The notes under the pieces were generated by a model. It did no database searches, was not told the DNA's origin, and saw only the letters and a list, made by a program, of their open reading frames with translations. 64,000 nucleotides of DNA from NCBI GenBank assembly GCA_045629945.1, contig JAZQSE010000035.1:62001-126000 (forward strand), given 5' to 3'. Position numbers and translations under genes: made by a program. Within the stretch, counting starts at the first letter, position 1, and every line of letters starts with the position of its first letter. Shown in pieces: positions 36,701 through 44,387 of the stretch. The stretch comes from UBA1765 sp045629945. GTDB taxonomy: Bacteria; Fibrobacterota; Fibrobacteria; Fibrobacterales; Fibrobacteraceae.

Positions 36701-37294
36701 GCAAGATTTCAAGAAATCATCAATAGCAGGCTTCGCGATGTCATTGTAGAAATCGGATGTCTTGTTGCCGCTCATCTGATTCGCCTTGAATTTCAGGAAC
36801 TGATCGTATATCGGTTTTGTCTTGTTCCCGAAATAGCGGATAAAGTCTTTTACATCGAAGAAATACCATTCGTCAAAATTCGTGATGGCAAGCCATTTGA
36901 CTTCGCGATTACCAGAGTGCACGTATTCCAGCATAAAGTAATAGACGAGTTCCTGCAACGATTTTACGTTCGGATGCTCCGCCGAAAACATTTCCGACAC
37001 ATTCGTCGGCGACTTTGCTTCGATAATCACCGCAGGCTTCGCACTTGCCGTATTCCCATTAAAAATGCACAAGTCTATCGGGCGGTTGACCTGCACCGAA
37101 TAATCGGGTTCAAAAATCTTGCGTAAAAAGTTCCAGATTTCGCCCTTGTGGTATTCTTCGTCCTGCGCTGCGTTCCGCTTGCTGTAAAGATTCTTGAGCG
37201 AAAGCTTGAAACTCTCCATTTTTTCGATGGGAACAGGCAACTTGAGAAACGCAGAATTGACTGACTTTTTTGGCGTGATAATTCTGATAGACAT
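33731..37294 (-). CDS. Type IIG restriction-modification enzyme (Eco57I-like)
   Basis: The 1187-residue single-chain enzyme starts with an endonuclease domain: VQVNRPIDLCIFNG (Asp74) and AVIIEAKSP (Glu92, Lys94). A helical connector follows, then the N6-adenine methyltransferase: VADVAVGSGHFLVSALNRLL (SAM motif I) and GFDAIIGNPPYIQLQ (catalytic NPPY). A target-recognition domain with HRYTNLWNENYWILYGKWLA and a final helix complete it. It should both methylate and cut at its own site. At residues about 208-235 a dispersed repeat (36596-36676) has been inserted in frame, giving DVIANEVKQSN. GC content looks higher than in the AT-rich operon next to it. Confidence 0.88.
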   Translation of the reverse strand: MSIRIITPKKSVNSAFLKLPVPIEKMESFKLSLKNLYSKRNAAQDEEYHKGEIWNFLRKIFEPDYSVQVNRPIDLCIFNGNTASAKPAVIIEAKSPTNVSEMFSAEHPNVKSLQELVYYFMLEYVHSGNREVKWLAITNFDEWYFFDVKDFIRYFGNKTKPIYDQFLKFKANQMSGNKTSDFYNDIAKPAIDDFLKSCDINVVHFSLDVIANEVKQSNAVCYSERTLEPKAIGKVEETKKLLSLYKLLSPETLLAKPFANDSNSLDRNFYAELLHIIGLEEVKEEKGGKKVIQRKKPANRDKASLLESAIYQLEDDFPNKEECEAMALRLCITWVNRLLFLKLVESQILMYQKGDASYRFMSTEKIANFDELNIFFFKVLGKKIEDRDEDVLKRYPNVPYLNSSLFEPTEDEKHLKIRGIPDAQMEIWGKTVLKDERGKRAKGTLPNLDYIFKFLDAYNFASDAQGGVTSTSKTLINASVLGLIFEKINGYKDGSFFTPGFITDYMARDVLERTVVQKFNEKKSWKCENLEDVSDKIEDISEANQIVDDIRVADVAVGSGHFLVSALNRLLAIKSELNILCDADGKRIKRRDLILKVDNDELSVVDDEGEPFEYKPGNEESQRYQEALFNEKRRIIENCLFGVDLNPNSVNICRLRLWIELLKNAYYTKESSYKSLQTLPNIDINIKVGDSLLSKYPVQNGRLIADYLTRDERADRKRDSLKNSLIEYRQLVQEYKTGKSQSSKMMLRQKIAGIKSRMVEDVQIEMFDEYKGSAGDTIDFSNSLEWMFEFPEILDDKGRFTGFDAIIGNPPYIQLQSNNGLLGNHYEQRNYNTFFKQGDLYCLFIERAHSLLKNNGGFGFIVPNTWLQSFSFTPLRLFLTSYFRWNQIALTHKVFADATVDTHCLLFTKSKEQKDCEICRISEDGKISKLHTIKKDAICQTGNVINIETNQESLLLIEKLKECSKPLTEYLNVYNGVKPFEKGKGTPAQTKQIVEEKPYVKEGDKPGEEWSPLMRGSLMHRYTNLWNENYWILYGKWLAAPRDSTIFEKPEKIIMRQTGDSIIATIIDDGNICRDNLHICIPKNETINLKFILGVLNSKLTDFYYTFINPEKGEALAQVKKTHVEMLRIPNASVEQQKEISDLVEKALCRRKENVKADISAMMEEIDKLIYILYDLTEEEIGVVESV
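36596..36676 (-). repeat. Dispersed repeat inserted in frame in the type IIG gene
   Basis: On the minus strand this reads GTCATTGCGAACGAAGTGAA, then GCAATCC, then GTTATTCTGAGAGAACCTTG. It is the same family as GTCATTACGAGCGTAGCGAA at 6851 and 7014. It keeps the reading frame and adds about 28 residues where a family member would run straight from NVVHFSL to the helix ending LYKLLSP. Confidence 0.7.
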
Positions 37295-37376
37295 ACAAGT
37301 GAAATATATCCTTTTTTAAAGACAAAAGATGGCAATCTCAAGGACCTTGGGACCTGTGGTTGGCGAAGGAAAACGA

Positions 37377-37392
37377 GGGGGAGGCCTCCCCC
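37377..37392. repeat. Perfect 16-bp GC palindrome upstream of ORF6N gene
   Basis: GGGGGAGGCCTCCCCC is fully self-complementary and is followed by TTCAAAAAAA. It lies between the divergent type IIG and ORF6N genes, just upstream of the promoter at 37414. It may be part of a dispersed element or a weak terminator. Confidence 0.6.
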
Positions 37393-37413
37393 TTCAAAAA
37401 AATCGCAGGCCTA

Positions 37414-37442
37414 TTGACAAACCGGATTTTTGAATCTACATT
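37414..37442 (+). promoter_or_regulatory. Sigma-70-type promoter of the ORF6N gene
   Basis: TTGACA (37414-37419) and TACATT (37437-37442) are separated by 17 nt. The gene start at 37499 follows after about 57 nt. The same pair with the same spacing occurs at 26357-26385. Confidence 0.7.
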
Positions 37443-37498
37443 AGTGCACAAGTGTGTAGTCTTTGGCGTTTTTCGCTTGTATGCCAGAGGAGTTGACG

Positions 37499-38683
37499 AT
37501 GAAGAAAGATGTTGCGGCCAGTGCGGCCGGGGCCGTTGCGCCGAAAAAGCCCGAATTTTCCCTGATAGACGAGGATTTGCTCAAGTCGCGGATATATACC
37601 ATCCGCGGGGTCAAGGTCATGCTTGATGCCGATCTAGCGGAGATTTACGGGTATAGCACGAAAGATTTTAACAGACAAGTCAAGAACAATATCGAAAAAT
37701 TCGATGAAGATTTTCGGTTTCGGCTGAATTCAGAGGAATTTGAAATCTTGAAGTCCAAAATTTCGACTTCAAACTGCGAAAATTCGCCGAATTTCGACAA
37801 TTTTTATAAAAAAGGAAACTTGAGGTCCAAAATTTGGACCTCAAGTGATGAGAGCAAAGTTGAACCGCAAGGTATCTTGAGGTGCAAAAATTGCACCTCA
37901 AGTTGGGGTGGCACCAGATACGCTCCCTACGCCTTCACGGAACAGGGCATCTACATGCTCATGACGGTGCTCAAGGGCGAACAGGCGACCGCACAGAGCA
38001 AGGCCCTTATCCGACTTTTCAAGCAGATGAAGGACTACATTGCGGCGGAGAACAAGCAATTGCTAGGAAATGACGGAATTGCTCAAATCGCATTGCAGAC
38101 TGCACAAAATACGAGGGATATCGCGAAACATTCTGCCGGTATTAGGAAACTTTCCGGTGAAGTCCATGATATGCGTGAAAACCTCGGAAAGGTGAACCTG
38201 GACCTGCAAAAAGTCATGGCGAATTTCATTGACCCGAGTACCTTCAAGCACTTTCTGATTCTGAACGGGCAGCGGCTTGAGGCAGATGTCGCCTATACGC
38301 AAATCTACGGTATGGCAAAAAAGTCGGTGCTGATTGTGGATGACTATCTGGATGTAAAGACGCTTGATTTGCTGCGGTGCGTAGCGAAGGGCGTTTCGGT
38401 CAAGATTTTCAGCGAACAACACGGGCGTACCCGCCTGACCGAGAGCATGCTGGCAGACTTCAGAGCTGCTCGCCCGGACGTAGAGCTTGGCGATATTCGC
38501 ACCACGGGGAACGTGTTCCACGACAGGTACATCTATCTGGATTTCGGAACCGACAGCGAGAAGCTTTTCCACTGCGGGGCGTCAAGCAAAGATGCCGGCA
38601 ACAAAATCACGACCATCATGCAACTGGAAGATATCGTTGTGTATCGCGCACTGTTCGAAAGGCTGCTGGAAAATGAAAAATAA
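37499..38683 (+). CDS. ORF6N-domain DNA-binding protein with PLD-like C-terminus
   Basis: The 394-residue protein starts at the ATG after AGAGGAG. Residues about 20-150 are an ORF6N domain: SRIYTIRGVKVMLDADLAEI, YGYSTKDFNRQVKNNIEKF, DFRFRLNSEEF and YAPYAFTEQGIYMLMTVL. The middle is a coiled coil. The last 110 residues resemble a phospholipase-D-like module: VLIVDDYLDVKTLDLLR, then FHDRYIYLDF (His341) and FHCGASSKDAGNKI; the usual Lys of HKD is replaced by Arg. ORF6N proteins are phage and plasmid regulators and often lie in restriction loci. Three palindromes (37748-37902) stretch the ORF6N domain. The start region is copied just after the stop. Confidence 0.82.
   Translation: MKKDVAASAAGAVAPKKPEFSLIDEDLLKSRIYTIRGVKVMLDADLAEIYGYSTKDFNRQVKNNIEKFDEDFRFRLNSEEFEILKSKISTSNCENSPNFDNFYKKGNLRSKIWTSSDESKVEPQGILRCKNCTSSWGGTRYAPYAFTEQGIYMLMTVLKGEQATAQSKALIRLFKQMKDYIAAENKQLLGNDGIAQIALQTAQNTRDIAKHSAGIRKLSGEVHDMRENLGKVNLDLQKVMANFIDPSTFKHFLILNGQRLEADVAYTQIYGMAKKSVLIVDDYLDVKTLDLLRCVAKGVSVKIFSEQHGRTRLTESMLADFRAARPDVELGDIRTTGNVFHDRYIYLDFGTDSEKLFHCGASSKDAGNKITTIMQLEDIVVYRALFERLLENEK
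37748..37902 (+). repeat. Three in-frame palindromes within the ORF6N gene
   Basis: Palindromes lie at 37748-37772, 37819-37845 and 37876-37902. Their arms are TTGAAGTC/GACTTCAA, CTTGAGGTCCAAA/TTTGGACCTCAAG and CTTGAGGTGCAA/TTGCACCTCAAG. The differing arm bases change in pairs (A-T to G-C, and C-G to G-C), so pairing is kept. All three encode a version of L-(K/R)-(S/C)-K-x-x-T-S. Confidence 0.85.
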
Positions 38684-38691
38684 TGAAAAGA

Positions 38692-38718
38692 GCCAGAGGA
38701 GTCGACGATGAAGAAAGA
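38692..38718 (+). repeat. Downstream copy of the ORF6N gene start region
   Basis: This 27-nt segment matches 37483-37509 in 26 of 27 positions. It covers the ribosome-binding site (CCAGAGGAG), the ATG and codons for KKK/E. After it the frame reads EQPQF and stops. It lies 8 nt after the ORF6N stop codon. Confidence 0.85.
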
Positions 38719-38842
38719 ACAACCCCAATTTTAGAATTTTCAACTCTTTGATATGCTATCATTTAAAATAATCCGGAATTAGAATCATTGCTTAGTTTTA
38801 AAAAAAGAACATTTACTAGAACTAATTACTATCTTTCTTGTT

Positions 38843-39406
38843 ATGATGGATTTGAAAAAAATTGAAGAAGGTTTTCGCCTAATTTTGGAAGGCATGGGTG
38901 AAGATGTGAACCGTGAAGGCCTTTTAAAAACGCCGCAGCGCGTTGCAAAAATGTATGCGGAACTTTGTTCAGGGCTTGCAGAAACCGAGCCTGCAGAAAG
39001 TCTTCTCAAAACAAAATTCACCGAAGATTACGATGAAATGATTCTTGTAAAAGACATTCCGTTTGTAAGCATGTGTGAACATCATTTTTTGCCATTTATT
39101 GGTAAGGCTCATGTGGCTTACATTCCGCGCGACAAAGTGGTTGGTTTGTCAAAGCTTGCCCGCGTGGTGGAATATTACGCAAAACGCCCGCAACTTCAAG
39201 AACGCATGACAAGGCAAATCGCTGAACTTATTCAAAAAGAATTAAACCCCATGGGAGTGGCTGTTGTTTTAGAAGCAACTCATAGCTGCATGACAATCCG
39301 CGGGATTCAAAAGCAAGGTGCTGTTACTTACACAAATAAACTTTTAGGTTGCTTTGAAAAAAGTGGCGTAACTCGCGCTGAATTTATGTCTCTCATTCAC
39401 CCTTGA
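38843..39406 (+). CDS. folE: GTP cyclohydrolase I
   Basis: The 187-residue protein has all FolE hallmarks: NREGLLKTPQRVAKMYAELC, VKDIPFVSMCEHHFLPFIGK with zinc-binding Cys and His, HVAYIPRDKVVGLSKLARVV, LQERMTRQIAELIQ and EATHSCMTIRGIQKQGAVT with the second zinc Cys. It converts GTP to dihydroneopterin triphosphate, the first step of folate synthesis. The second Met codon (38846) could also start it. Its stop overlaps the next start (TTGA), beginning a three-gene run with a beta-barrel-like protein and CotH. Confidence 0.96.
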   Translation: MMDLKKIEEGFRLILEGMGEDVNREGLLKTPQRVAKMYAELCSGLAETEPAESLLKTKFTEDYDEMILVKDIPFVSMCEHHFLPFIGKAHVAYIPRDKVVGLSKLARVVEYYAKRPQLQERMTRQIAELIQKELNPMGVAVVLEATHSCMTIRGIQKQGAVTYTNKLLGCFEKSGVTRAEFMSLIHP

Positions 39407-40215
39407 GGCTCCTCTTGAAATTTTTCTGCGTAATTGGCGTATGTTTTTTTCTTTTTCAAACAACGCTTTTTGCATATACGCCTTTGCGTTTAAAATCGCT
39501 ACCATCTAACTCTATTGCATTAGCTACATTTTTAGAATTACATGACGATATTTATAGCAACGACATTAATGCTTTTGCTGAATTCAGTTTAAACTCGCAG
39601 CTATCTTTTTTAGGCGAGCTTTCATACAGAACATTTTCTTTTGAACAAGAAATGGATGCCTCTTTTAACATTTTGCATAAAGGCACTAATCTTTCTGTTT
39701 CTGGGTTTGATACTTTTTTATTGGGGGTGAAATTTTTCCCCGTAGAATTTTTAGGTGCTTCTTTAGATTGGAAAATTCCTATTGAAAAAGAACTAGGCTT
39801 TCAAAAATTTCATTCGGTAAGTGGAGAATTTTTGTTCCTTTACCCTTTTACAAATTGGTTTGAATTTTCACTTGCTCAAGAATTTTGTTTTTACATTCCA
39901 ACAGACAATTTTTCATTAGGTTCAGAAATTGCCCTTCAATGGCAAGGCATTTTTAAAATTTCGAAATGGCGCTTAGAACATATCGGCGAATTTAGACAAA
40001 GAGTAAAAGATTCAAAAAATAAATCTCTTGCAATACCTTATCAAAAACAAAATGACCGCTTTAGTGCTTTAAGATTTAAAACCGCCATTTATAGAAATTT
40101 ATTTGAAAAATCTTTTGATTTAGATATTGGAATTTCTTATGAAGTCGCAAAAGGATTTCTTTACGGCAAAGAAACAGGGCATAAATTTTCTATTGAATCG
40201 AGGTTTTCATGGTAA
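39403..40215 (+). CDS. Putative outer-membrane beta-barrel protein
   Basis: The 270-residue product starts at a TTG overlapping the folE stop (an in-frame TTG four codons later is an alternative). A signal peptide (LLLKFFCVIGVCFFLFQTTL, then FAYTPL) precedes repeated amphipathic strands with aromatic girdles (AFAEFSLNSQLSFLGELSYR, EFLFLYPFTNWFEFSLAQEF), and the C-terminus SIESRFSW ends in an aromatic residue, as in outer-membrane barrels. I do not recognise a specific family. It overlaps the CotH gene by 7 nt, so both may serve the cell surface. Confidence 0.6.
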   Translation: MRLLLKFFCVIGVCFFLFQTTLFAYTPLRLKSLPSNSIALATFLELHDDIYSNDINAFAEFSLNSQLSFLGELSYRTFSFEQEMDASFNILHKGTNLSVSGFDTFLLGVKFFPVEFLGASLDWKIPIEKELGFQKFHSVSGEFLFLYPFTNWFEFSLAQEFCFYIPTDNFSLGSEIALQWQGIFKISKWRLEHIGEFRQRVKDSKNKSLAIPYQKQNDRFSALRFKTAIYRNLFEKSFDLDIGISYEVAKGFLYGKETGHKFSIESRFSW

Positions 40216-41435
40216 GAAAGTTTTTGCTTGTTTTTTGTTTTCTTTTGTTTGGTTGTTTATACGACTCTCCAAATTTCCAAGAGTTAGATTATTTGCCGTT
40301 AAATGATTCTGATTACCCGTATGCGGGTTTACCAAGGCTTGTTATTGAAACAAAAGATTTTAAAGAAGTAAGAGACAGAGAAAATTATAAGCAAGCTTTT
40401 TTACAGATATATGAAGAAAAAAATCCTTTGTCTGAAATTTATGATTTAGAAATCCGTGGGCGAGGGCATTCTTCTTTTACAGATTTTTTGAAATTCGGGT
40501 ACCGATTAAAATTCAAAGAAAAAGTTTCTTTGTTTGACATGCCAGAAAATAAAGACTGGGTTTTACTCCCTAATTTCGCAGACAAAACTTTGATTAAGAA
40601 TAAATTAACTTTTGAATTGGCAAAAAACTTAAATGCGCCTTATGCACCGCATTCTGAATTTGTAGAGTTATATGTAAATCGAAAATATTTAGGCGTTTAT
40701 CAATTAACCGAAAAAATTGAAGTGGCTAAAAACAAAGTAAATATCCCTAAAAAAGAAAATTCTTTCTTAGTAGAAATTGATCATAAATATTCAAGTAAAG
40801 ATGAAGTTATTTTTTCTTCGCATTTTAATTTGCCTTTGCATATTCATTCTCCCAATACTCCAAGTGATTCATCAAAGCGTATTTTGAAAACTTTCATAGA
40901 TTCCTTTGAAAATTATTTGTCAAGCGAAAAAGAATTTTCAATGAGTGAATTAGAAAAATGGATAGATTCAGAATCTTATATTCGTTATTATTGGATTCAG
41001 GAATTTTCAAAAAATGTAGATGGCGCTTTTAGTAGCAGCGTTTATTTTACCTGGTTTGAAGGAAGCAAGTTAAATATGGGGCCTGTCTGGGATACTGATA
41101 TTGCTTATGGTGGCGCTCATGAAGTGAATCCAAAAGGTTGGTATGTCAGAAACCATGCCTGGAACTCACTTTTATTTTCAGATAAAAATTTCAACATTAA
41201 AGTGAAAGAATATTGGAAAAATCATAAAGACGAATTTATAGCGATGATTGATTCTGTGGACGTTTGGAGCAAAAATTTAAAACAAGCTGCAAATAATAAT
41301 TTTAAACGCTGGCCCGTTTTAGAAAGTACAGAATCCTGGGCACATAATGAATCAGTTTCTTCTTATAAAGAAGCGAATGAAATTTTAAAGGCATGGCTAA
41401 AAACGCGTTACCTTTGGATAGAAGAAAATTTATAG
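40209..41435 (+). CDS. CotH-family kinase-like lipoprotein
   Basis: The 408-residue protein begins with a lipoprotein signal (MVRKFLLVFCFLLFGCLYDS, lipobox FGC). It carries the CotH fold: LEIRGRGHSSFTDFLKFGYR, LLPNFADKTLIKNKLTFELA, VNRKYLGVYQLTEKIEVAKN and the catalytic-type GPVWDTDIAYGG with its metal-binding DTD. CotH proteins are atypical secreted protein kinases; in Bacillus CotH phosphorylates spore-coat proteins, and in fibre-degrading bacteria they often accompany cellulosomal or surface proteins. The target here is unknown. Its end overlaps the convergent zinc-ribbon gene by 28 nt. Confidence 0.85.
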   Translation: MVRKFLLVFCFLLFGCLYDSPNFQELDYLPLNDSDYPYAGLPRLVIETKDFKEVRDRENYKQAFLQIYEEKNPLSEIYDLEIRGRGHSSFTDFLKFGYRLKFKEKVSLFDMPENKDWVLLPNFADKTLIKNKLTFELAKNLNAPYAPHSEFVELYVNRKYLGVYQLTEKIEVAKNKVNIPKKENSFLVEIDHKYSSKDEVIFSSHFNLPLHIHSPNTPSDSSKRILKTFIDSFENYLSSEKEFSMSELEKWIDSESYIRYYWIQEFSKNVDGAFSSSVYFTWFEGSKLNMGPVWDTDIAYGGAHEVNPKGWYVRNHAWNSLLFSDKNFNIKVKEYWKNHKDEFIAMIDSVDVWSKNLKQAANNNFKRWPVLESTESWAHNESVSSYKEANEILKAWLKTRYLWIEENL

Positions 41436-41749
41436 AAAGCAGGTTCAATGTTTATTAAAGGTTGAACATCTGTTTTTAAAATAGTGTTGTGACATTGCGG
41501 ACAAGTTTTTAAGTTTAAATCTTTTGGGTGTAATAAGAGTTGCATTATTGAATGGCAATGTTTACAAAAAGAACGATGTTTAGCACTTTTGGGCAAATAA
41601 AAACTTTCCGTGTTGCCACAAGAATTGCACACGTAAATGCGATAAGCCCACATTTTACCACAAGAATCAAAAGGACTAAAAAAACTGCCATAATTCAATT
41701 TTTTTAAATAACCACATTTTGAACAAGAAAGACTATATTCAACAGGCAT
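41408..41749 (-). CDS. Small zinc-ribbon protein
   Basis: The 113-residue protein has four cysteine pairs: CSKCGYL, CNSCGNTE, CKHCHS and CPQCHN, plus a lone Cys in SPFDSCGK, enough to bind two zinc ions. Nothing else points to a function; such ribbons bind nucleic acid or serve as assembly factors. A GGAG-like site precedes the ATG. The 3' end overlaps that of CotH on the opposite strand. No family is recognised. Confidence 0.65.
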   Translation of the reverse strand: MPVEYSLSCSKCGYLKKLNYGSFFSPFDSCGKMWAYRIYVCNSCGNTESFYLPKSAKHRSFCKHCHSIMQLLLHPKDLNLKTCPQCHNTILKTDVQPLINIEPAFYKFSSIQR

Positions 41750-41910
41750 AAAAACTCCAGGAAAAATATTGGTAGGCTAAAAATACCAAAACTCCTATGA
41801 CATAAAATGACACAAAATTTGAGTTTGCAAAAATAAAAACGGAATGGTTCTTTTTTTATCGAATAAAGATATATTTAAGGAAAAAGAATTTTTTAGATAA
41901 TTGAGGAAGT

Positions 41911-44331
41911 ATGGGAAAGGAATTTCGTTTTGACTTAGAATTAGCCCAAAAGCATTTGGAAAGTATATTTCCAAATGAAATGGTTAGAAATAGTTACTTA
42001 AAAGCTATTACAGAATGTGCAAAAATTGCAACAAAAGAAAATAATGCTAATTGGAATGTGAATTTAAGCAATCATTTGATTAGAGTAAATTGTGGTGCTA
42101 GATATATTTTTGATATGAGAAATGAAAGACTTCGTGTAATGTGCTGGCGAGAAACTTTTCTTAAATTAGATAAAGATTTTATAGATGAGTTCCTAAAAGA
42201 GGTCTTTTTTCATAAAGAAGATACTAAAGAATTGATGGCATCCGATTTTAATCCACAAACTTATGAAGAATTGAAAAAAGTTCCAGCAAATATTTTATGG
42301 CACAATTCATTGCAATTTAATATCAATCCCAAATTATGGGCAGAAAAATATGCCGAAAAATTAATGCCAAGTGTTCTTGATTTTTGCAAAGACTGTATCA
42401 AACATTCTTCAATAATGCCTCAAATGCGAAAAGCACATTCAGCAAGTCTGATAGAATTGATAAATAAAGAAATGAATGAAAATCTAATTCAGCCTGAATA
42501 TATTAAAGAACAATTAAATTATGAAAATGATGATTTGGAGAGATTTAAATCCCTTTTAGAATATTTCATTTCTCATCTAGAATGGTGTGAAAATCAAGAC
42601 AGCAAGTTCATAGGATATGAAAAATACATAAAACCAATAGAAAAATTTAGGTCTACTGGAAAAGGAGAAAAGGGAAATGGTATACAATCACAAATAAACA
42701 ATTGGGATTGCTATAAAGGAAGAAGAATAGGAATAACTATTTATAATAGCCATGGTCATGGCTACCAACAGAGAAATTGTTATCTCCATTGGATGGAGAC
42801 TTGGTATAACATTCACGCTAATTGGGAAAATAATCATATTACATCTTTATACTTATCCAAAGAACCAAAGGTTGATGCTAAAAAAGAATTAGAAAAAACA
42901 ATAGAAGAATTAGGTTTATTTACAGAAAATATCACCGATGATTTAAAAGTCTTTTTTGATGAATTTCTGAAATGGGAAATAGGAGCCTTACAAATGACAG
43001 ATTACGAAAAAAAACTTGATGAAATAAAAGAAAATCTTGAAGCAAATAAAAACGTAATTCTTACTGGTGCGCCGGGAACAGGAAAAACTTTTATGGCAAA
43101 GCAGATTGCAAAAGAATTAGGCTGTGAAGATGATAATATCGGCTTTGTGCAGTTTCATCCGTCTTATGATTACACAGATTTTGTTGAAGGTTTGCGTCCA
43201 ACAGATAAAGATAGAAACGGAAATGTTGGTTTTGAAAGAAAAGATGGCGTGTTTAAGAAGTTTTGTGAGAGGGCGTTGAAAAATTTGGTGGATAGTAGAA
43301 AAAGTGCAGAGGAGATAACAAAAGAAAATGATGTTAAAAATTTAGTAAATTCATTTTTAAATGAGATTTATGAAAATGAAACAAAATTTAAAACTTCATC
43401 AACAGAAAATGAATTTCAAATAAAATCTATTGATGAAAATTTTATTACAATTAGTATCCCATCAAATGAAAAAACAAGTGAATTAAAATTATCTATATCA
43501 GATATTCATCAGATTTTATTATCTGATGCAAAATTAGAAAAGGTAAAAGACTTGATTTCAATATTTAATCGCAAAAATCATAGACAAGAAGATTCTTATC
43601 TTTTTGTATTATGTAAAGAAATTAGAGAAAAACAAAAAATAAAGTCAGAAATCACAGAAAAAATACCTCTTAAAAACTTCGTCTTCATTATCGATGAAAT
43701 CAATCGAGGGGAAGTGGCAAAAATCTTTGGGGAACTTTTCTATTCTGTCGATCCTGGATATCGTGTTACTTCTGACGACTTAGATGCAATTAAAAATGGT
43801 AATAAAACAGTTACAACTATCAAAACACAATATGCCAATCTCGAAACTGATGGCAATATTTTTGACAGGGTATTACAAAAAAAAGAAAAAGATTTCGGTC
43901 ATTTTTTCATTCCAGAAAATGTGTACATCATCGGTACAATGAACGACATTGACCGAAGCGTTGAATCAATGGATTTTGCATTCCGTCGTCGTTTTTCTTG
44001 GATAGAAGTAAAAGCGTCTGATACTGTAGATATGCTTGATCCAAAATATGATGACAATGGCGAATTGATTGCTGGTTTAGAGAAGAATTTAGCAGATGAA
44101 GCAAAACGCCGAATGGAAAATTTGAATGCTGAAATTTCAAAAATAGATGAGTTAAACGACGCCTATCACATCGGAGCAAGTTATTTCTTGAAGCTAAAAA
44201 ATTACGGTGGGGATTTTGACAAACTTTGGGATTATCACATCAAAGGCATTTTGCAGGAATATTTACGTGGCAATCCAAACGCACAGAAAGAACTAGAAAA
44301 CTTGAAAGAGGCGTATGATAGGGAAGAATAA
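41911..44331 (+). CDS. mcrB: McrB-like GTPase of a type IV restriction system
   Basis: The 806-residue protein has a long N-terminal region (about 1-350), probably for target recognition, then an AAA+ motor of the McrB clade. Its motifs are Walker A GAPGTGKTF (386-393), FVQFHPSYDYTDFVEGLRPT, Walker B NFVFIIDEINRGEVAKIFGE, and VYIIGTMNDIDRSVESMDFA with FRRRFSW. McrB uses GTP to translocate on modified DNA and activates the nuclease McrC, here encoded three genes on (47708). The N-terminus does not match the E. coli McrB DNA-binding domain by eye, so the recognised modification is unknown. Confidence 0.88.
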   Translation: MGKEFRFDLELAQKHLESIFPNEMVRNSYLKAITECAKIATKENNANWNVNLSNHLIRVNCGARYIFDMRNERLRVMCWRETFLKLDKDFIDEFLKEVFFHKEDTKELMASDFNPQTYEELKKVPANILWHNSLQFNINPKLWAEKYAEKLMPSVLDFCKDCIKHSSIMPQMRKAHSASLIELINKEMNENLIQPEYIKEQLNYENDDLERFKSLLEYFISHLEWCENQDSKFIGYEKYIKPIEKFRSTGKGEKGNGIQSQINNWDCYKGRRIGITIYNSHGHGYQQRNCYLHWMETWYNIHANWENNHITSLYLSKEPKVDAKKELEKTIEELGLFTENITDDLKVFFDEFLKWEIGALQMTDYEKKLDEIKENLEANKNVILTGAPGTGKTFMAKQIAKELGCEDDNIGFVQFHPSYDYTDFVEGLRPTDKDRNGNVGFERKDGVFKKFCERALKNLVDSRKSAEEITKENDVKNLVNSFLNEIYENETKFKTSSTENEFQIKSIDENFITISIPSNEKTSELKLSISDIHQILLSDAKLEKVKDLISIFNRKNHRQEDSYLFVLCKEIREKQKIKSEITEKIPLKNFVFIIDEINRGEVAKIFGELFYSVDPGYRVTSDDLDAIKNGNKTVTTIKTQYANLETDGNIFDRVLQKKEKDFGHFFIPENVYIIGTMNDIDRSVESMDFAFRRRFSWIEVKASDTVDMLDPKYDDNGELIAGLEKNLADEAKRRMENLNAEISKIDELNDAYHIGASYFLKLKNYGGDFDKLWDYHIKGILQEYLRGNPNAQKELENLKEAYDREE

Positions 44332-44387
44332 TTCACAAAAAATATAATAAAATAAATAAAATTATTAGATAATTATAGGAGATTTTT

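Noticed and set aside
36683..37126. 147-codon plus-strand open frame antisense to the type IIG gene
   Set aside because: It is a shadow of the longer gene with clear nuclease motifs on the other strand.
37680..37901. 73-codon minus-strand open frame over the ORF6N palindromes
   Set aside because: The palindromes make both strands look alike; the plus strand has the full ORF6N domain.
38063..38572. 169-codon minus-strand open frame
   Set aside because: Antisense shadow of the PLD-like part of the ORF6N gene.
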